From contig NC_134025.1 of the NCBI RefSeq assembly GCF_964204645.1, positions 11,105,001 to 11,169,000 on the forward strand: 64,000 bases of DNA, given 5' to 3'. Both the position numbers and the translations under genes were made by a program. Positions 11,261 to 23,256 of the stretch are shown here, in pieces; position 1 is the stretch's first letter, and each line of letters opens with the position of its first letter. Origin of the DNA: Tubulanus polymorphus (taxonomy: Eukaryota; Nemertea; Palaeonemertea; Tubulaniformes; Tubulanidae). A model generated the notes under the pieces. It worked only from the letters and a program-made list of their open reading frames with translations. It was not told where the DNA came from and made no database searches.

Positions 11261-13164
11261 GTGCCACATAGTGAAAAGATCGTTGCCGTGATTGCCGGTA
11301 TTAGCCACACACGCGGACAGCTGGGTAGTGGACAGTTACGACCGGTGATCGATCAAACGACCAATCAAAGCTTATTGACAGTAAACACATCGCGTAACGA
11401 CTTAATGGCCGTGCGGATTTACGCCGAGACTACGGATTCCGTGTAACGTAATGGCCGATGTAGTACAGATACTTCGCCGGACAAACAACGGCGAAAATGG
11501 ATGTCCACCTACACTATCTAATTCTCATTTATCTTGCGCCGCGGAGACAAAGTGGTCTACGAACACGACAAACAGCGGCGCGCTTTTTTTTATCAGCTCG
11601 CACAACGAATGGCTAGAGGACAACACAGGACTGAAATATTTTCTCGTAAAAGTAGTAAGCGCGAGTAGATATTGACACCGATGTCAGGAATTGGGAGGTT
11701 CTACGAAGGAAATGATAGCCCTAGTTTTTGTAATCATGAACATCACCTGAAATCAGATTTATAATGTTTGATTTTTCAATAATATTTCATCAATACCCGA
11801 TACATTTCTATTCACAGCGTTTTAACTAAGAACAAGCCATAGGCGACAACGGTTCTCGGGCTCAGACTCAAACTCTGAAATTACTATGCTTTAGTTGCCA
11901 TTGCATTTTTGATATGTTGTATCTAGGGCCAGTAGCTAAATTTTGACAAGAATTTTTGAAATTCTGACTCCGTTTTTCAATCATCTTTAAGGTCATGTCA
12001 CAGAGTTTTCAGTGCCAGTTCTGCAGCTAGGTGGTGCACGGTCCTATTCTATGCACTGCACAGCTAGACCCCCCATACTAACGTTGTACCAAGTTACCCA
12101 AGATCGACCCACAATTAACGAAGCCGCCTAAATTGCTGTAAGACAGACACGCAGACAGATAATGAGAATACGGGTCTCATGGAAACCCGAGAACCAAAAA
12201 TTTTTCTAGAAGAACTCTAATCTATTGGGAAGTTTTTTCTTTAAAAACGAGGCATAACGGTCCTGAGCAAATCAATTGGGTATTGTAAATGTCTGAAAAT
12301 CATAGCGGACTTCTAAGAAAGGCGCGAGGGAACTTATCGTTACCCCACTCCTTTTAATGAAAACATTCCGATATATTCCTCGAATGGGCCCGGGCATAAC
12401 TCACTGCTAAGGCGTGGGAGCCGTTCGAGAATTCGTCGCTGGGTTTTAATGGTTCATTCACTGACATTGTTCGGCCACGAACGTTTTTTTTCAAAGCATG
12501 TATTGGTATGATGTGAAGTGTCGCAATAAGCGTTATTGTGCGCCTGAGTCAGTAGATATTGTCCAATCACTGGCCGCAATATTGAGTGTATCGGAACCAA
12601 TTTAATCGAGGCAACAAAGTCAGGTTGCAACGAGTGCCTGGCGAAAATAGTTCAAGTACGCCTTGATTGGCTAACTTCAAAAACGAAAGCGACTATTTGG
12701 CCAGGCCACTAACTAACCTATTCAAATATTGCTCAAGTTGGTGAAATATATTACGTACGGTGCCATAGGTTGAGAAGCCCTCGGCTGAATACTCCAGCCC
12801 GGAATTCTCACACCGAGATGGCACTATTATTGACCACTCGAGGGTGAAGAGGGACGTTGTTTAATTTGGAACAAGTTCCAAACAGGACACTTGAGAGGAT
12901 ATACGAGAGACCAATTGTCATGAAGTAGTGAGGTAACCGACAACGGAAAATCGTCAGTGACCCAAAAATAGATTATGAATTGCGCATCTTTGAATTCCCG
13001 CAGATACTATTGCATAACTGGAGATCCGAAACTGATGGCATAGGCCTATATATACATGTTTTATTCTATGCATCTAAATACTGACTTTGAATCCAATAGA
13101 AAAACAAGAAAACTTACTTGAAAGGTGATTGACGCCATAAAAAATAACACATCTATTCCTTAAG

Positions 13165-13390
13165 ATTGTCAACAATAAACAAAGTATGAATAATAGAAAA
13201 TTATGGATCAATTAAGTTATTGTTGATTTAAATATCGATAATTGAATTGAATTGACCGGCAACCAGTGTAGCCCCAATATATCGATGACGTAGTGCACGT
13301 CCTCTCGAAAATAATTATCAAAATTTATCAAAAATAAGAGTTACGAAATAATTTATTCAATTACAAAATAAATGTCACAATCGTAATTCT
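13165..13390 (+). repeat. Dispersed repeat family E, plus-oriented copy
   Basis: The core 13237-13328 (92 bp) matches the reverse complement of 31208-31299 with five differences and no gaps by my count. It includes ATATATCGATGACGTAGTGC and ACGTCCTCTCG. Weaker similarity extends about 50 bp upstream and some tens of bases downstream. Nothing is encoded, and it could be the end of a larger element. Confidence 0.75.
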
Positions 13391-14745
13391 TTTTTCAAGA
13401 TGCAATTTTCAATGACAAAGTGGACATCGACTCTAATATACATACTAGGTATAAATGTATATAAACAGTATTTATGTTTTTTACAAAAAGCAAATCATAT
13501 ATCACGTCTGAAATCCCCCGGCGGTTCAAATCCATATTCGGTGGGAATCGAGGATTCTTCTCGTGTGACAAGTGAGGATTCGCCGGGTTGGCTAGCTTTA
13601 CGAAGACGACGACGACGACGACGACAAGGGACGAGCATAAATCAAGATCGATAAGACGTTATGAACACCTGACGGTCATTGATGAACACGACATTATCCG
13701 TCCTTGCCCGGGCAAAATGCGCGCACGTCGTCGCAGCTGGCATGACCACTGGTGCATTTTCATGAGAAGACGAGCCATTAAAACGCAATCTCCTATGCGT
13801 TTAACGACCGCGTACTGCTGCACGTGTACATACATTAATTATATTACGCAGTTCGTTCTTGCCTAACGTTGAAATACAACGTTGCAAAATCTTTCGATAC
13901 GCTCGGTTAGTTTCGTATCTTCGACCACGCAGCGGGAAGGATCCGACTGCATTTGACCAGGGCGAACTTCGGTTATCCCAGTTGTCGACTAATGTCGAAC
14001 CATGTGAAACCGATCAGTAAGTCAGGGAATTTAGTCCGGAAATAGTTGCTGTAGTCGGGACCTATTTCCAAGATGGCCGACATTGTGAAACGCGTTATGA
14101 CCCAACTAAGTGCAGTCATTAGTCCTGACCACCAGCCGACTAGCTAAGAAAAGTGAAGTTCGTCCAAGCAGCTCTCCCACTTCCCTGATCTATCGGTTAC
14201 CTTTGGCTGCCAACCTACTCGAGTAGCGAGTACTATGGAATGATTACAGAAATGTTTCAAATACGAAATGGTGACATTAATCACCAATCAAGGATAGGAC
14301 TTTCTTATTTCCATATATGTATCTACCAACACATCAAATCAGCATTTCACAGGGACACATTTAGGGATAATGGTTCCCTGCTCGTCGGTTCAGCGGTCGG
14401 CGGTCTCACACTGTTCTTATTTTTCGTACTCAATCTATGTTTCTCTCTTTTAATAAGTGTCGTTATCGTCGATGTCCACAAAACAATTATCAACAGTGAA
14501 CAGCCTTATGGACGAGTGGCTGCTGCAAGTAGTCGGGGAAGTCAGCGCGCTGTGCACTGGGTGACCTTACGCTAATGGATCCTCGTGTCGCGATGAGTAG
14601 GCGAAAGTATACCTATTTCAGACGGGCCAAGTGCTATCAGTAACTGGAACAAGAGCCGATGACAAACAAGCACTGCTCCGTTGGTGGACAAGGCAGAACT
14701 AGTGGAACTATAAACGCAGCTATAAGACACCAATTCATAAATGCG
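13391..14745. other. No gene seen
   Basis: The (GAC)n tract and neighbouring CpG-rich sequence make short open frames at 13400-13866. The 111-codon frame at 14240 has one hydrophobic stretch (LTLFLFFVLNLCFSLLISVV) but no family I know. Confidence 0.4.
13601..13625 (+). repeat. (GAC)n trinucleotide repeat
   Basis: About eight GAC/CGA units. Shorter versions occur at 27050, 41875 and 10936, a recurring motif in the CpG-rich patches. Confidence 0.9.
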
Positions 14746-14818
14746 CTACTTAGTTCTATAGCCAGTCTAACCTGAGGACCAGTCTTAAGATTTAAGACTC
14801 CTTTTGGTCTGAGTTTTA
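14746..14818 (+). mobile_element. Partial copy of foldback family C
   Basis: The sequence ACTTAGTTCTATAGCCAGTC then TAACCTGAGGACCAGTCTTA and AGATTTAAGACTCCTTTTGG aligns along its length with the interior of the element at 37857 (ACTTAGTTCTTTAGCCAATC ...). The outer termini are not recognisable, so this is a fragment. Confidence 0.6.
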
Positions 14819-14819
14819 C

Positions 14820-14975
14820 CTGACTTTTCCATGTTCTAACACAAATTCCCGAATAAATCCAAGGAATTTCCTGGTTTTCCAGGATTTTGGTTAGATTCAT
14901 CAAATTCCCTGATTTTTTCTGGATTTTTCTGTTTCCTGGGTTTTGCAGGTTTCTCAGGTCAGTGGCAACCCTGTC
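14820..14975 (+). repeat. Dispersed repeat family H copy
   Basis: It has CCTGACTTTTCCATGTTC, AATTTCCTGGTTTTCCAGGA, AAATTCCCTGATTTTTTCTG and the same terminal block, CTCAGGTCAGTGGCAACCCTG shortened by mutation. A further short resemblance lies at 10225-10250. Confidence 0.55.
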
Positions 14976-17063
14976 ATAGAAGTCCTATTCATTTCAAATT
15001 TGGATGCGGGGATAATTCTTTACATCCACTGAAGAATCTGCAGCCAGGGAATTCTCAGCCTGGTTAAAAGTATTCTATTGAGTACGCATATCGAGTAACT
15101 ATTTTCAAATACAATAAAGACACTTGAGAGCATTGGAGTAGTTTTCTGTACATATTGTAGTGTTTCATAGTGCTTTTTATACATAGCGAACCATATTCCT
15201 TTTGGTAAAAATTGAGACATTACAAGGCCCCAATAAGTACAACGGATTTTCAAGTCGTAAGTCAAAATGATTATGGACGGTGGACAGCGCCACCAGGTAA
15301 AAGAAAACTAGCCCTGATAATTGTTATATTCGATTTTCATTTTTATCACTTGCTATCATCTTGAAAACTACCGCTCAGAAATCAAGAAGCAAATCCGGAT
15401 CGACGAGCATATGTAGCGACTTAATTTTCACCAAGATCTAAATAGAGCATCTACATTGCAACACATATAAACATCTTCACGTGACGTCACAGTGTGTCAT
15501 AAGGCGCGTTCATGATATCGCTAGACTGTTCCAAATGGGTCCGTACCTGGGACGTGGTAAATTTGGAACGGGCCTAAATTCAAACCATTCTCAATAACGT
15601 AGTGCGAACCTATGAAATGAACCTATCTGAATTAAAAAGTCGCCGTTGACTGCCAATTTGATGGAAAATTCAACAAACAATAGAATAGAGAGCTAGGCGA
15701 ATAAGGTCTATCCTGCACGAAATCAGGACTGACTTTTACGCTATGGCTAGAGCATATTACAACAGCGAATAGAGTGTCAACGCGAAAACATCTGAAGCAC
15801 GCACAGCCTTTCACCTGTTTTTGACAGACGAAATGCGGATCAATTGGTTCTAACCGCCAGTGACAACTATCAAATACATATTCGAGGAAGATGAGCAGGT
15901 CAAGCTGGCACGTACGCCTATACCGCTGACTATTCATCACCTGTTATGGGTAGAAAAGCACCTGCAGTACATAAGTTTCTCTACTGTGCAGTTGTAGAGA
16001 GACCACTCGATGATGACTGGAAAATCATCGCGCGAAAAAAATATGTCAAACCATTAACTATAAAGAGAATAGAAAAATCCATAATCTGCCTATAATTCGA
16101 TATCAGTAATTGAGAGTTCGAAGATTACCACTGCGCGACTATCAAAGTGACAAACATGATTGTTCTCATATGTTGCATCCAAATTTGAGTTCATTTAGTA
16201 TCGATGGTACTATCCTACCGGGTAACACCTTCCGCATTTCCGCACGCTTCGAAATAACTCTAAACGGTATTATTTCTCAGGGCAAAAATCGGCAACAATT
16301 ACTTTCGAATCAGCAATACTCGGTAGCTTGGCTAACAGTTCAGACTTGGAAAGTAGAGAATTCTCAGGTGAAGGTGGAAATAGTGGAAATAGGAGTTAAG
16401 TTCAACTAGATATATTTCGTACTTCGATTTCCGATCAGAAAATCAGGCCCCCTGTTTCGTTCCCGGCTGTAGGTGTGGTGGGTTTGTAAGGGATACTGAA
16501 TCAATTGCAAAAAGGGATCAAACTAAATTTACCAATTACAGATCAAATAGGCAAAACATTAAGTTCAAAGTGTTTCTCGTTATAGACCCTATCGTAAAAG
16601 TAGGCTGCCTTCTGAATATTTGTATCAATTCACCCGTACTTTTGAGTTGGATATTTTCCCACACGTATCCTGGAACGCTAAATCCTATAGATCCAATCAC
16701 CCAATAGACAATATTGGATGATTTACGAGGCGGCCATCTTTTACCGACGGGCCACAAGAATGAAATGGCGTAAGAATCAATACGAAAAAAGATATATATA
16801 TATATAACCTAAAATCAGACATGGCATTCATCTACTGTTTCTGTATTGTAGAGATGATGCCCATCATAAGCCGGATATATGTACAACATATCGTAAGGAT
16901 CCCCGGTTACTATAGCAATTATTGACCACAAAGCCATCTGAAAACGTCGTCACCAGCGGCTGCCAGAGAAATCCCGCTGCGACGAACAACTGATCAACCC
17001 GATATATTTTTTACACCATCAATTCTTAGGCGACCTCATTATGTACCATATGCGCCAGTGCAT
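14976..17063. other. No gene seen
   Basis: 15525-15600 carries CCAAATGGGTCCGTACCTGG and GTAAATTTGGAACGGGCCTA, loosely like family D. A 99-codon plus frame at 16110 is unrecognised. Confidence 0.4.
16787..16806. repeat. Short (TA)n tract
   Basis: About 20 bases of alternating AT after an A run. Confidence 0.9.
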
Positions 17064-17071
17064 TTATATAT

Positions 17072-17121
<50 letters not shown>
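17064..17121. repeat. (TA)n microsatellite
   Basis: Alternating TA with a GTT interruption near 17071-17074. A short TATATA remnant follows at 17127. Confidence 0.95.
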
Positions 17122-17124
<3 letters not shown>

Positions 17125-18325
17125 TTTATATATGGTCAGGCATTGTAAATGACGAACTTCTGCTACACGAAACATTCAGAGATCTTGGAAGGATATTTCA
17201 TCGCGAGGGTTTTTTTTTATTGTTTACTTATGACACAGGTGGCCACTGCCGCGCGCTCAGCACACACGGACCTCAAGAAAATCGATGCCCGTGAATACAC
17301 CGCAGCATTGTGTACGGCGGCAATTTTTTAAACTCGCGCCGGACAAAAGCGCTGACGGTTCAACAGCTGCGCCGATATCGAAAATACATTGGTCAGAACA
17401 ATGTGGACTATGGATTTATTCGACGCAGCCTGTTGCCACGTGGCCGTAATAATAATTCCGCAGGAAATTATCGATTCCGCGCGTTCTTCTGACAATCAGA
17501 TAATATGTGACGTCGGACTCGGGTATATTGGTTATTGCGCCGAGTGAGCGCGCGCGCATATCTTTAATTCTGTTCGATGATGATTTTTTTTATTGTTTCA
17601 TAACGGCGTGTTATTTGATTAAAAGTTTTTCTTCGCGCAAACGTGCGCGACCCAGCGTGTGCGCCAGCTTGCACCCAGTTACAATGACTGGGTACCATGT
17701 GGTCAGATTATCGATGATTTTAATAAATTGCGAATTTGTTTTCGCGCAAGAAATATCCAACTGATTTTAATGAGCGTATCCGATATTAAACTAGTAGACT
17801 TGAGACCCCAATGATTACTCACAGTTGTAAATAGGATATATAATGATAACATATATTAATTAGATGAACTACAGTATAACGGCGTGGAATAGTGACCGCG
17901 AAAACCGATCCGGCAAAAACGATGAAATTAAATCATCGCAAGCCCGTTGTACTCTCAAAAGGCTTTCATAACTCGATGAACGTTTTTATTTCGAAAGAAA
18001 AATTGCCATCGCGCGATGACCTCTCGCCGGCTCCGCGCGACGCAATTTACGAGAGAGAAACCTCGCCTCATTTTTCGAGCCCCTCTCCACAGATTTTCAG
18101 CGGTGATAGATCGTCTACTATTTCAATCGTTTGAATACGAAGCTCGGAATGCCCACTCGAGACGATATTATCTGTATGGAATTTCGCGCGATGTCCATCG
18201 GTCTCTCTCTCGCTCGTAACAGTTATGTCGGTGATTTGATTAATATTTCATTATAATATCATGTGGCTGTGTGTCGAGAGCGTTCGTTCGTTGCATCGAC
18301 TGACTTGCAGTCATTAGCTGCAATC
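17122..18325. other. No gene seen
   Basis: CpG-moderate sequence with several overlapping frames of 60-85 codons in different phases, none recognisable. GAGCGCGCGCGCAT lies at 17547-17560. Confidence 0.4.
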
Positions 18326-18475
18326 CCATGAGCGTTTTTGGCCCGGAACAACTGTTCACACGGGTGCCAAGTGGGCCTGAGCCCTTAGGAGGCCTGTATG
18401 GCGCAGGCAAAATTTGGCCCAACCAAAAACCTCGGACTAGACCCGAGCCCGGGACAAATGATTACGTTTGAATTG
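18326..18475 (+). repeat. Dispersed repeat family D copy
   Basis: It starts CCCATGAGCGTTTTTGGCCC, includes AACAACTGTTCACACGGGTG, GCAAAATTTGGCCCAACCAA and GAGCCCGGGACAAATGATTA. It shares its first half with 1809-1919 and its second half with 133-296, so it is the most complete of the three. Confidence 0.6.
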
Positions 18476-20255
18476 GAACGGGTACTTATTCATTTCAAAA
18501 ATGGCACTTACCAATTCAGAATGGTACCGACTACAAAATAAGTGAATACTATCATTTCTTACGTACATTCGGTAAGCTTCAAAGCTACCAGCCTTATCAT
18601 CGACGCAATAATACAATTTATCACCCTTATATTATAATTCAGAATTAAGTAAATAAGATGAAATCCGACTGATAAGCATTGTTCTTGAGTAGGAAGACAT
18701 GAAACGTGAATTGAATCATCGTGGACTTTTCCAGTATGATGAAGGAAAGTTAGTTGGAAGCTCTGCATACATAAACATCGACCGTAAACAGCTTACTCAG
18801 CCTGGACACTAAACGAAATATAGAGCCTATCTATGACTACATATGCATGACTCTAGACTTATTTTACATGACAACTGATCAGAGGGGCTTTTTAATTAGG
18901 GTTGGATGTCATTCCGCCTATAGATCAGAGTTACATGTCCGGCTGACAGATCAGGCAGCTGTATGGAGATATGTTAAAAAAAAGAACTCGGAAATGCCTA
19001 TGGCATTCCTGCATGTGATCGGAATAAAGCAATGAATCATATATTACTAACTGCGGCATTAACACCAGTCCAGTCTGCGTTAAAAAAAACAACTAGATAG
19101 CCCTATTATGTATTTATCTCATATATGCGAACTATGAATAGCCTGCATCAGCACTGTAGGTGTACGGAGTATCTGCACGGAACTTTTGCCATGGTAAACA
19201 AGCGAAGGAAATACTTGCCAATACAGATAACACCGACAGCCAAAATGATCGCATCAAATCTCGAAAAGTCGCTATCCTCATCGCGAAGGTTCTAACTCAT
19301 TCTTAAACTTTTTAAAAATTTTCATGTGGGGTGGGGCAACATCTTCGAGAAAAAGATCAAGATGAAACGAACATTCTCGATTTCACATTGACCAAACGCG
19401 GCCGAACGTTCTCGACATATTTTTCTTTTTTCGAAATTCCAATGACGGAGTGAAAAAAAACGACAAGACCAACTAAATCGCGGTGTTCTAATTTTTTCGC
19501 GCCGAAGACCAGTTGTATTGCCAGGCAACAACATTTATTTACACAAGAACAGCAGGTTTACCTAAGGTGCTGAGAACGAGGGATATATTACACACTCCCC
19601 CTATGTAATCTATCCTGCCAAACAGTGCCAGCTAGTAAAAAAAAAACACTGTGGCCAGGAGGTTCGTAGCTCTTGATGATGCGCCGTTTATTTTTTGCCC
19701 ATCCATGTGTTTATGCCGTACGAGCTCTCGCAGCCGGCTGAACTGTTTAGCAGTTACAGCTCCAGCCAGATGTATCTGGCATTTATAACACACTGGCCCA
19801 CTTAGGTCAGATTATTCAACAGCCGACTAGACGTAGTAACCAAAACATTACTCACGCCAGAAAATCCGTGGCGAATATACATATAACGATGGTGATAATA
19901 TACCGTAGTAGGCGCGGCGGCGGCGGCGGTGGTGTGGCGTACAGACGAAATAAAAACTGGAACAGGATGTGCTGCCCTCGATCTATAACCTCTAAAAACA
20001 ACCGTTTGCATGACCAACCGTTTACACAACAGGAAATTTCGAACTGACACAAAAACAAAGTCTGTTATAATACGCCATCATTTTCGATGTTTTTCACTGA
20101 GAACAAACTTGCCCAATCTAACTAGAATTACCATTCTATACAATGTCTATTACATTATAAAACCATGTCTTTTATTGATCCTAACAGTGGCATTACAGAG
20201 GGCTTTTTTGTAGTATGGACTAAGGTCAACTAGAAATAGGGTGGAGCGAGTCAGA
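18476..20255. other. No gene seen
   Basis: A (GCC)n-like GGCGCGGCGGCGGCGGCGGT tract lies at 19911-19930 and makes a short poly-Pro/Ala frame on the minus strand. Nothing else is recognised. Confidence 0.45.
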
Positions 20256-20580
20256 GGTGTTCAAAAACAGTTTGAACTAAGAACTAATGCTATAAAACCA
20301 CACAGTCATATAGTAACTGGGCATATTACAGCAAATTAACCAGTTTAAGTTCCAAGGGACACACTACACCTCCTATTCCGAGAGGAAAGTTGGCAGTAAG
20401 AGGTATTCAAAAACAGATTGAACTACGAACTAATGCTATACAACCACAGTCGAACGGACACTATACCTCCAAAAAAGGACTGATGGCCCCGAGTCAGGTT
20501 TAAGGTATTCGAAAACAGATGAGAACAAACGACTAATGAATTGTTTGCTATAAAACCGCAGTCATAGGGTTTTCTGGTTT
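20256..20580 (+). repeat. Degenerate three-copy tandem repeat (about 105-145-bp units)
   Basis: AGGTGTTCAAAAACAG at 20256, AGGTATTCAAAAACAG near 20400 and AGGTATTCGAAAACAG near 20505 each begin a unit. Units continue with GAACTAMGAACTAATG, CTATAMAACCRCAG and, in the first two, ACACTAYACCTCC. Confidence 0.7.
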
Positions 20581-22008
20581 ATGAGGTTAACCACAGGTAT
20601 CTCAAACCTGTAGAATGGAGAATACTACATCGTGTTGCAATATTCGCCACTTTGGCTCCAGCCGACGCTTTCAATGTGTACTTTAAAAAATCAACCCCAA
20701 ACACTGGCCGACTGTCGATCATTGTCTCCCATTTCCAGCAACCAATTTCAAACCAATACGAACAACGCTGCCACGAAGCTATCGTATTATGAATGATTTA
20801 ATATTCGCGCCTCGAATAAAATAAAAAAGACATTTCTATCAATTCGCCGCGCCCTATGTATTTACGGTTTTCTGCGCAACGTTTTTCGATCTGAATTCGC
20901 CCGGGGCCGCGAGGCGAAGTCGTCCCCGCTGAAATTGTCGCCGTCAGCGCGCGGCGCAACGCGCCAACGTCGTCATTATCAGTCCAAAACCCGACTTACA
21001 TCAGTAAATTGAACTGCTCGACTTAAAAGGAATTCACGGCACACAAATTCCGTTGATAAATTCGATAATTTAACTTCGGCTTGTGAAATCGAGTTATTTA
21101 TTTGTCTTCGGTTTTTGGTCACATCAGCAATTCGACGCGTGATTGGGAAAAGAAGCCATCAGATGCGCGCGGCGTTCGAATTAGCAAAACGCACATCAAA
21201 GACGCCAATACGAAGGTATTTATTAAAGTGTCCGAGCGCCGAGCTTGCCATCACAATAGCCGATGGCAATAGTTAATGACGACGGGCTTTTTGTGCCGAG
21301 AATTTATGAATACTTGCTCGAAGTGTCAAAAATGAGTACTCGGATCGGAGCTATCTGCCGTTTGTAAAAAGCTTTTTGAAGTTAATTTCGACCCCGGTGG
21401 CAGAAAAGGATGCAATTGCCATCGAAAATATGAATAGAAACGCGTGAATTTCTATAAGAAATGAGGTGCGCGTTTGATTGATAGAAAAATCTAGTCAGAA
21501 ATTATGTTGATACGCGCGCTGGCTTCTTTAGGTCAAACCTATAAGCGCAGGCAGTCATTTCTGGATTGTAGGCCTACATAACCTTCAAGTAATCATTCAT
21601 ACTATTACTCCAAGATATAACATTCAGCCCTGCGAACAAAAAAAAACCTCCTTTGTTTAGAAAAGATTGTCTGTTGAATTATGGCGCTATCGTAACCGAA
21701 GACAGCCCGGTTAAACTTGAACCGACTTCACAGACTAGACAGCTGGACCTCAACTTCAACGAGCATCAGAGGCTGGTTGCGAGCGCACTGCCGTCATCGT
21801 AATTCACCAGATCAAAGAAGTCAGCTCGTTACTGAAGGTAATTCCAAGGTGATAAAATTAACAAAGTAAGAAAGGCCTCATGGAAAAAAACGTTCGGCGA
21901 CTGCTTTTGTAAACCGGCACATGACCACAAGAATAAAAATAAGTCAGAAACTTTAATTGACTGATAAGTGATATGACTAAAGTAAAAAGTAAAAGCTATA
22001 TAGTAGCT
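20581..22008. other. No gene seen; CpG patch and AT-rich regulatory-like DNA
   Basis: 20640-21480 is repeat-free with GATAAATTCGATAATTTAAC and the CpG patch at 20860. It could be conserved noncoding DNA; not tested. Confidence 0.4.
20860..20985. promoter_or_regulatory. CpG-dense patch
   Basis: CGCCCGGGGCCGCGAGGCG and GTCAGCGCGCGGCGCAACGC stand out from flanking AT-rich DNA. Possible unmethylated regulatory island; no gene is visible. Confidence 0.28.
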
Positions 22009-22068
22009 GCAGTAGATTCTACTTGGATCTCGTGGGACCGTAAACATGTGTCCGACTTGAGTGATATC
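22009..22068 (-). repeat. Dispersed repeat family F, inverted fragment
   Basis: Read on the minus strand this is GATATCACTCAAGTCGGACA then CATGTTTACGGTCCCACGAG and a GTAGAATCTACTG end, very close to 25833-25892. It abuts an 11-base G run at 22070-22080. Confidence 0.6.
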
Positions 22069-22069
22069 C

Positions 22070-22080
22070 GGGGGGGGGGG
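22070..22080 (+). repeat. Poly(G) run of 11
   Basis: Eleven G followed by AGGGAGGA, directly beside the family F fragment. Confidence 0.9.
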
Positions 22081-22953
22081 AGGGAGGATGTATAGTACAT
22101 GCCCTTTTTTCCCTTAACTGACCTTGGAATATTCTCCCTAAGACTTTTGTTTAGAAAATAGTGAAACTGTGAGCACATTACATTCCTAGGAGACTGTTCA
22201 GAATGCAGCTGAATGCATCTAATTTTACAATCGCATCTGCGTAACTCGCTGATGATAGCTGCACTGTCATTACCGGCCACATACCCCTGTAAATAGTGAC
22301 CCAATATCGCATGTATGCCTTTCCCAAAAGCTATATCCGTCCCCGAAAAGATATCAACTAACTCTTCCCAAAAAGTCTACCGATGAGAAAATGTGAACGT
22401 ATGCGCACATATAAACCATGGGCTACTCCAGTCCTCGCGTTGAAAAAATCGACCCAGCTCCTGGTCTTTATGCACAAACGGCTTCATTATATCTCGATTA
22501 TACATTACATTTCATTGTAATATGGGGAGCGTTGAGAGAGAGAGAGTACTCAACTCGAGTAAAACAGCTCGTATTTTAATTGAATTATGCCTAGGAATCA
22601 TTTCGCTAATGAGTAAATATGCCCGCAATTATAGGCCAGTAAAAGACAACTGCCGGCGAAGTCGGTATTTGTTTAAAAGCTCAAATCGCATTAAAACCGA
22701 ATGGCCTGACGTCCCGTGTGGACGAAAATTAGACATCTATCACTTTAATGGCTTCATTTTCGAAATGGACTTCGAGTTTTCGAAAACGTAAATGACCTCC
22801 GCAGGGATAAGATTTTTCGAATCATCGCGTCGTAACACGCGCGATCATTCATCGCGATTTCGAATTTCGAAAAGCACGTATTTAAACCGTTTCGATTAGA
22901 GGCAATTTATAATAAACCAGACGATTATGTTAATTATGTTTTGTTGGGCTTTC
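22081..22953. other. No gene seen
   Basis: Two opposite-strand frames of about 90-100 codons are unrecognised. A GAGAGAGAGAG run lies at 22533-22544. Confidence 0.4.
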
Positions 22954-23256
22954 AGCGGCGGACCTAGAGTAAGGTGCAGAGACTGCGCACCCCCCCTAAA
23001 ATTTTCCGAGCGCCCTTTTTTCGAATACATTCTTATATACACATTTACAGTTGCCATTATGTAGAAACAAGCCCTCAGTGCAATGACAAGTTTCTTAGTT
23101 GCCATAACGTAGAAAGTCCTAAATGCCATGACAAGTTTCACAGTTGCCATAACGTAGAAAAAGGTTGAAGTCTTGATTTTTCAAAATTTTTAACGCCAAC
23201 TATGAAGTATAGTGGCCTTTTTTTTAGCAGCCCCCTTTGATGAAATCCTAGATTCT
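22954..23256 (+). repeat. Candidate family G element containing a 45-48 bp tandem repeat
   Basis: The left edge is GCGGCGGACCTAGAG followed by a G-rich then C-rich block (GCGCACCCCCCCTAAAATTT). The right edge, read inverted, is GAATCTAGGATTTCATCAAA then GGGGGCTG. Similar GGATYTAG edges beside G/C runs occur at 44395 and at 47221-47240. Between the edges lies a three-copy tandem repeat (23050-23160). The element definition is tentative. Confidence 0.4.
23050..23160 (+). repeat. Tandem repeat, 48- and 45-bp units
   Basis: GTTGCCATWAYGTAGAAA starts at 23050, 23098 and 23143. Between them sits AATGCCATGACAAGTTTC or its variant. Both spacings are multiples of three. The minus strand is therefore open across the array and reads MATVKLVMAFRTFYV, then MATKKLVIALRACFYI. 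This is more likely a property of the repeat than a gene. Confidence 0.75.

Larger units (their letters stand above)
9670..13164. other. No gene seen; microsatellite and CpG patch
   Basis: Holds the 79-bp (TA)n and the CpG-dense patch at 10860-11260. The rest, 11690-13160, shows no coding signature or clear repeat. Confidence 0.45.
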
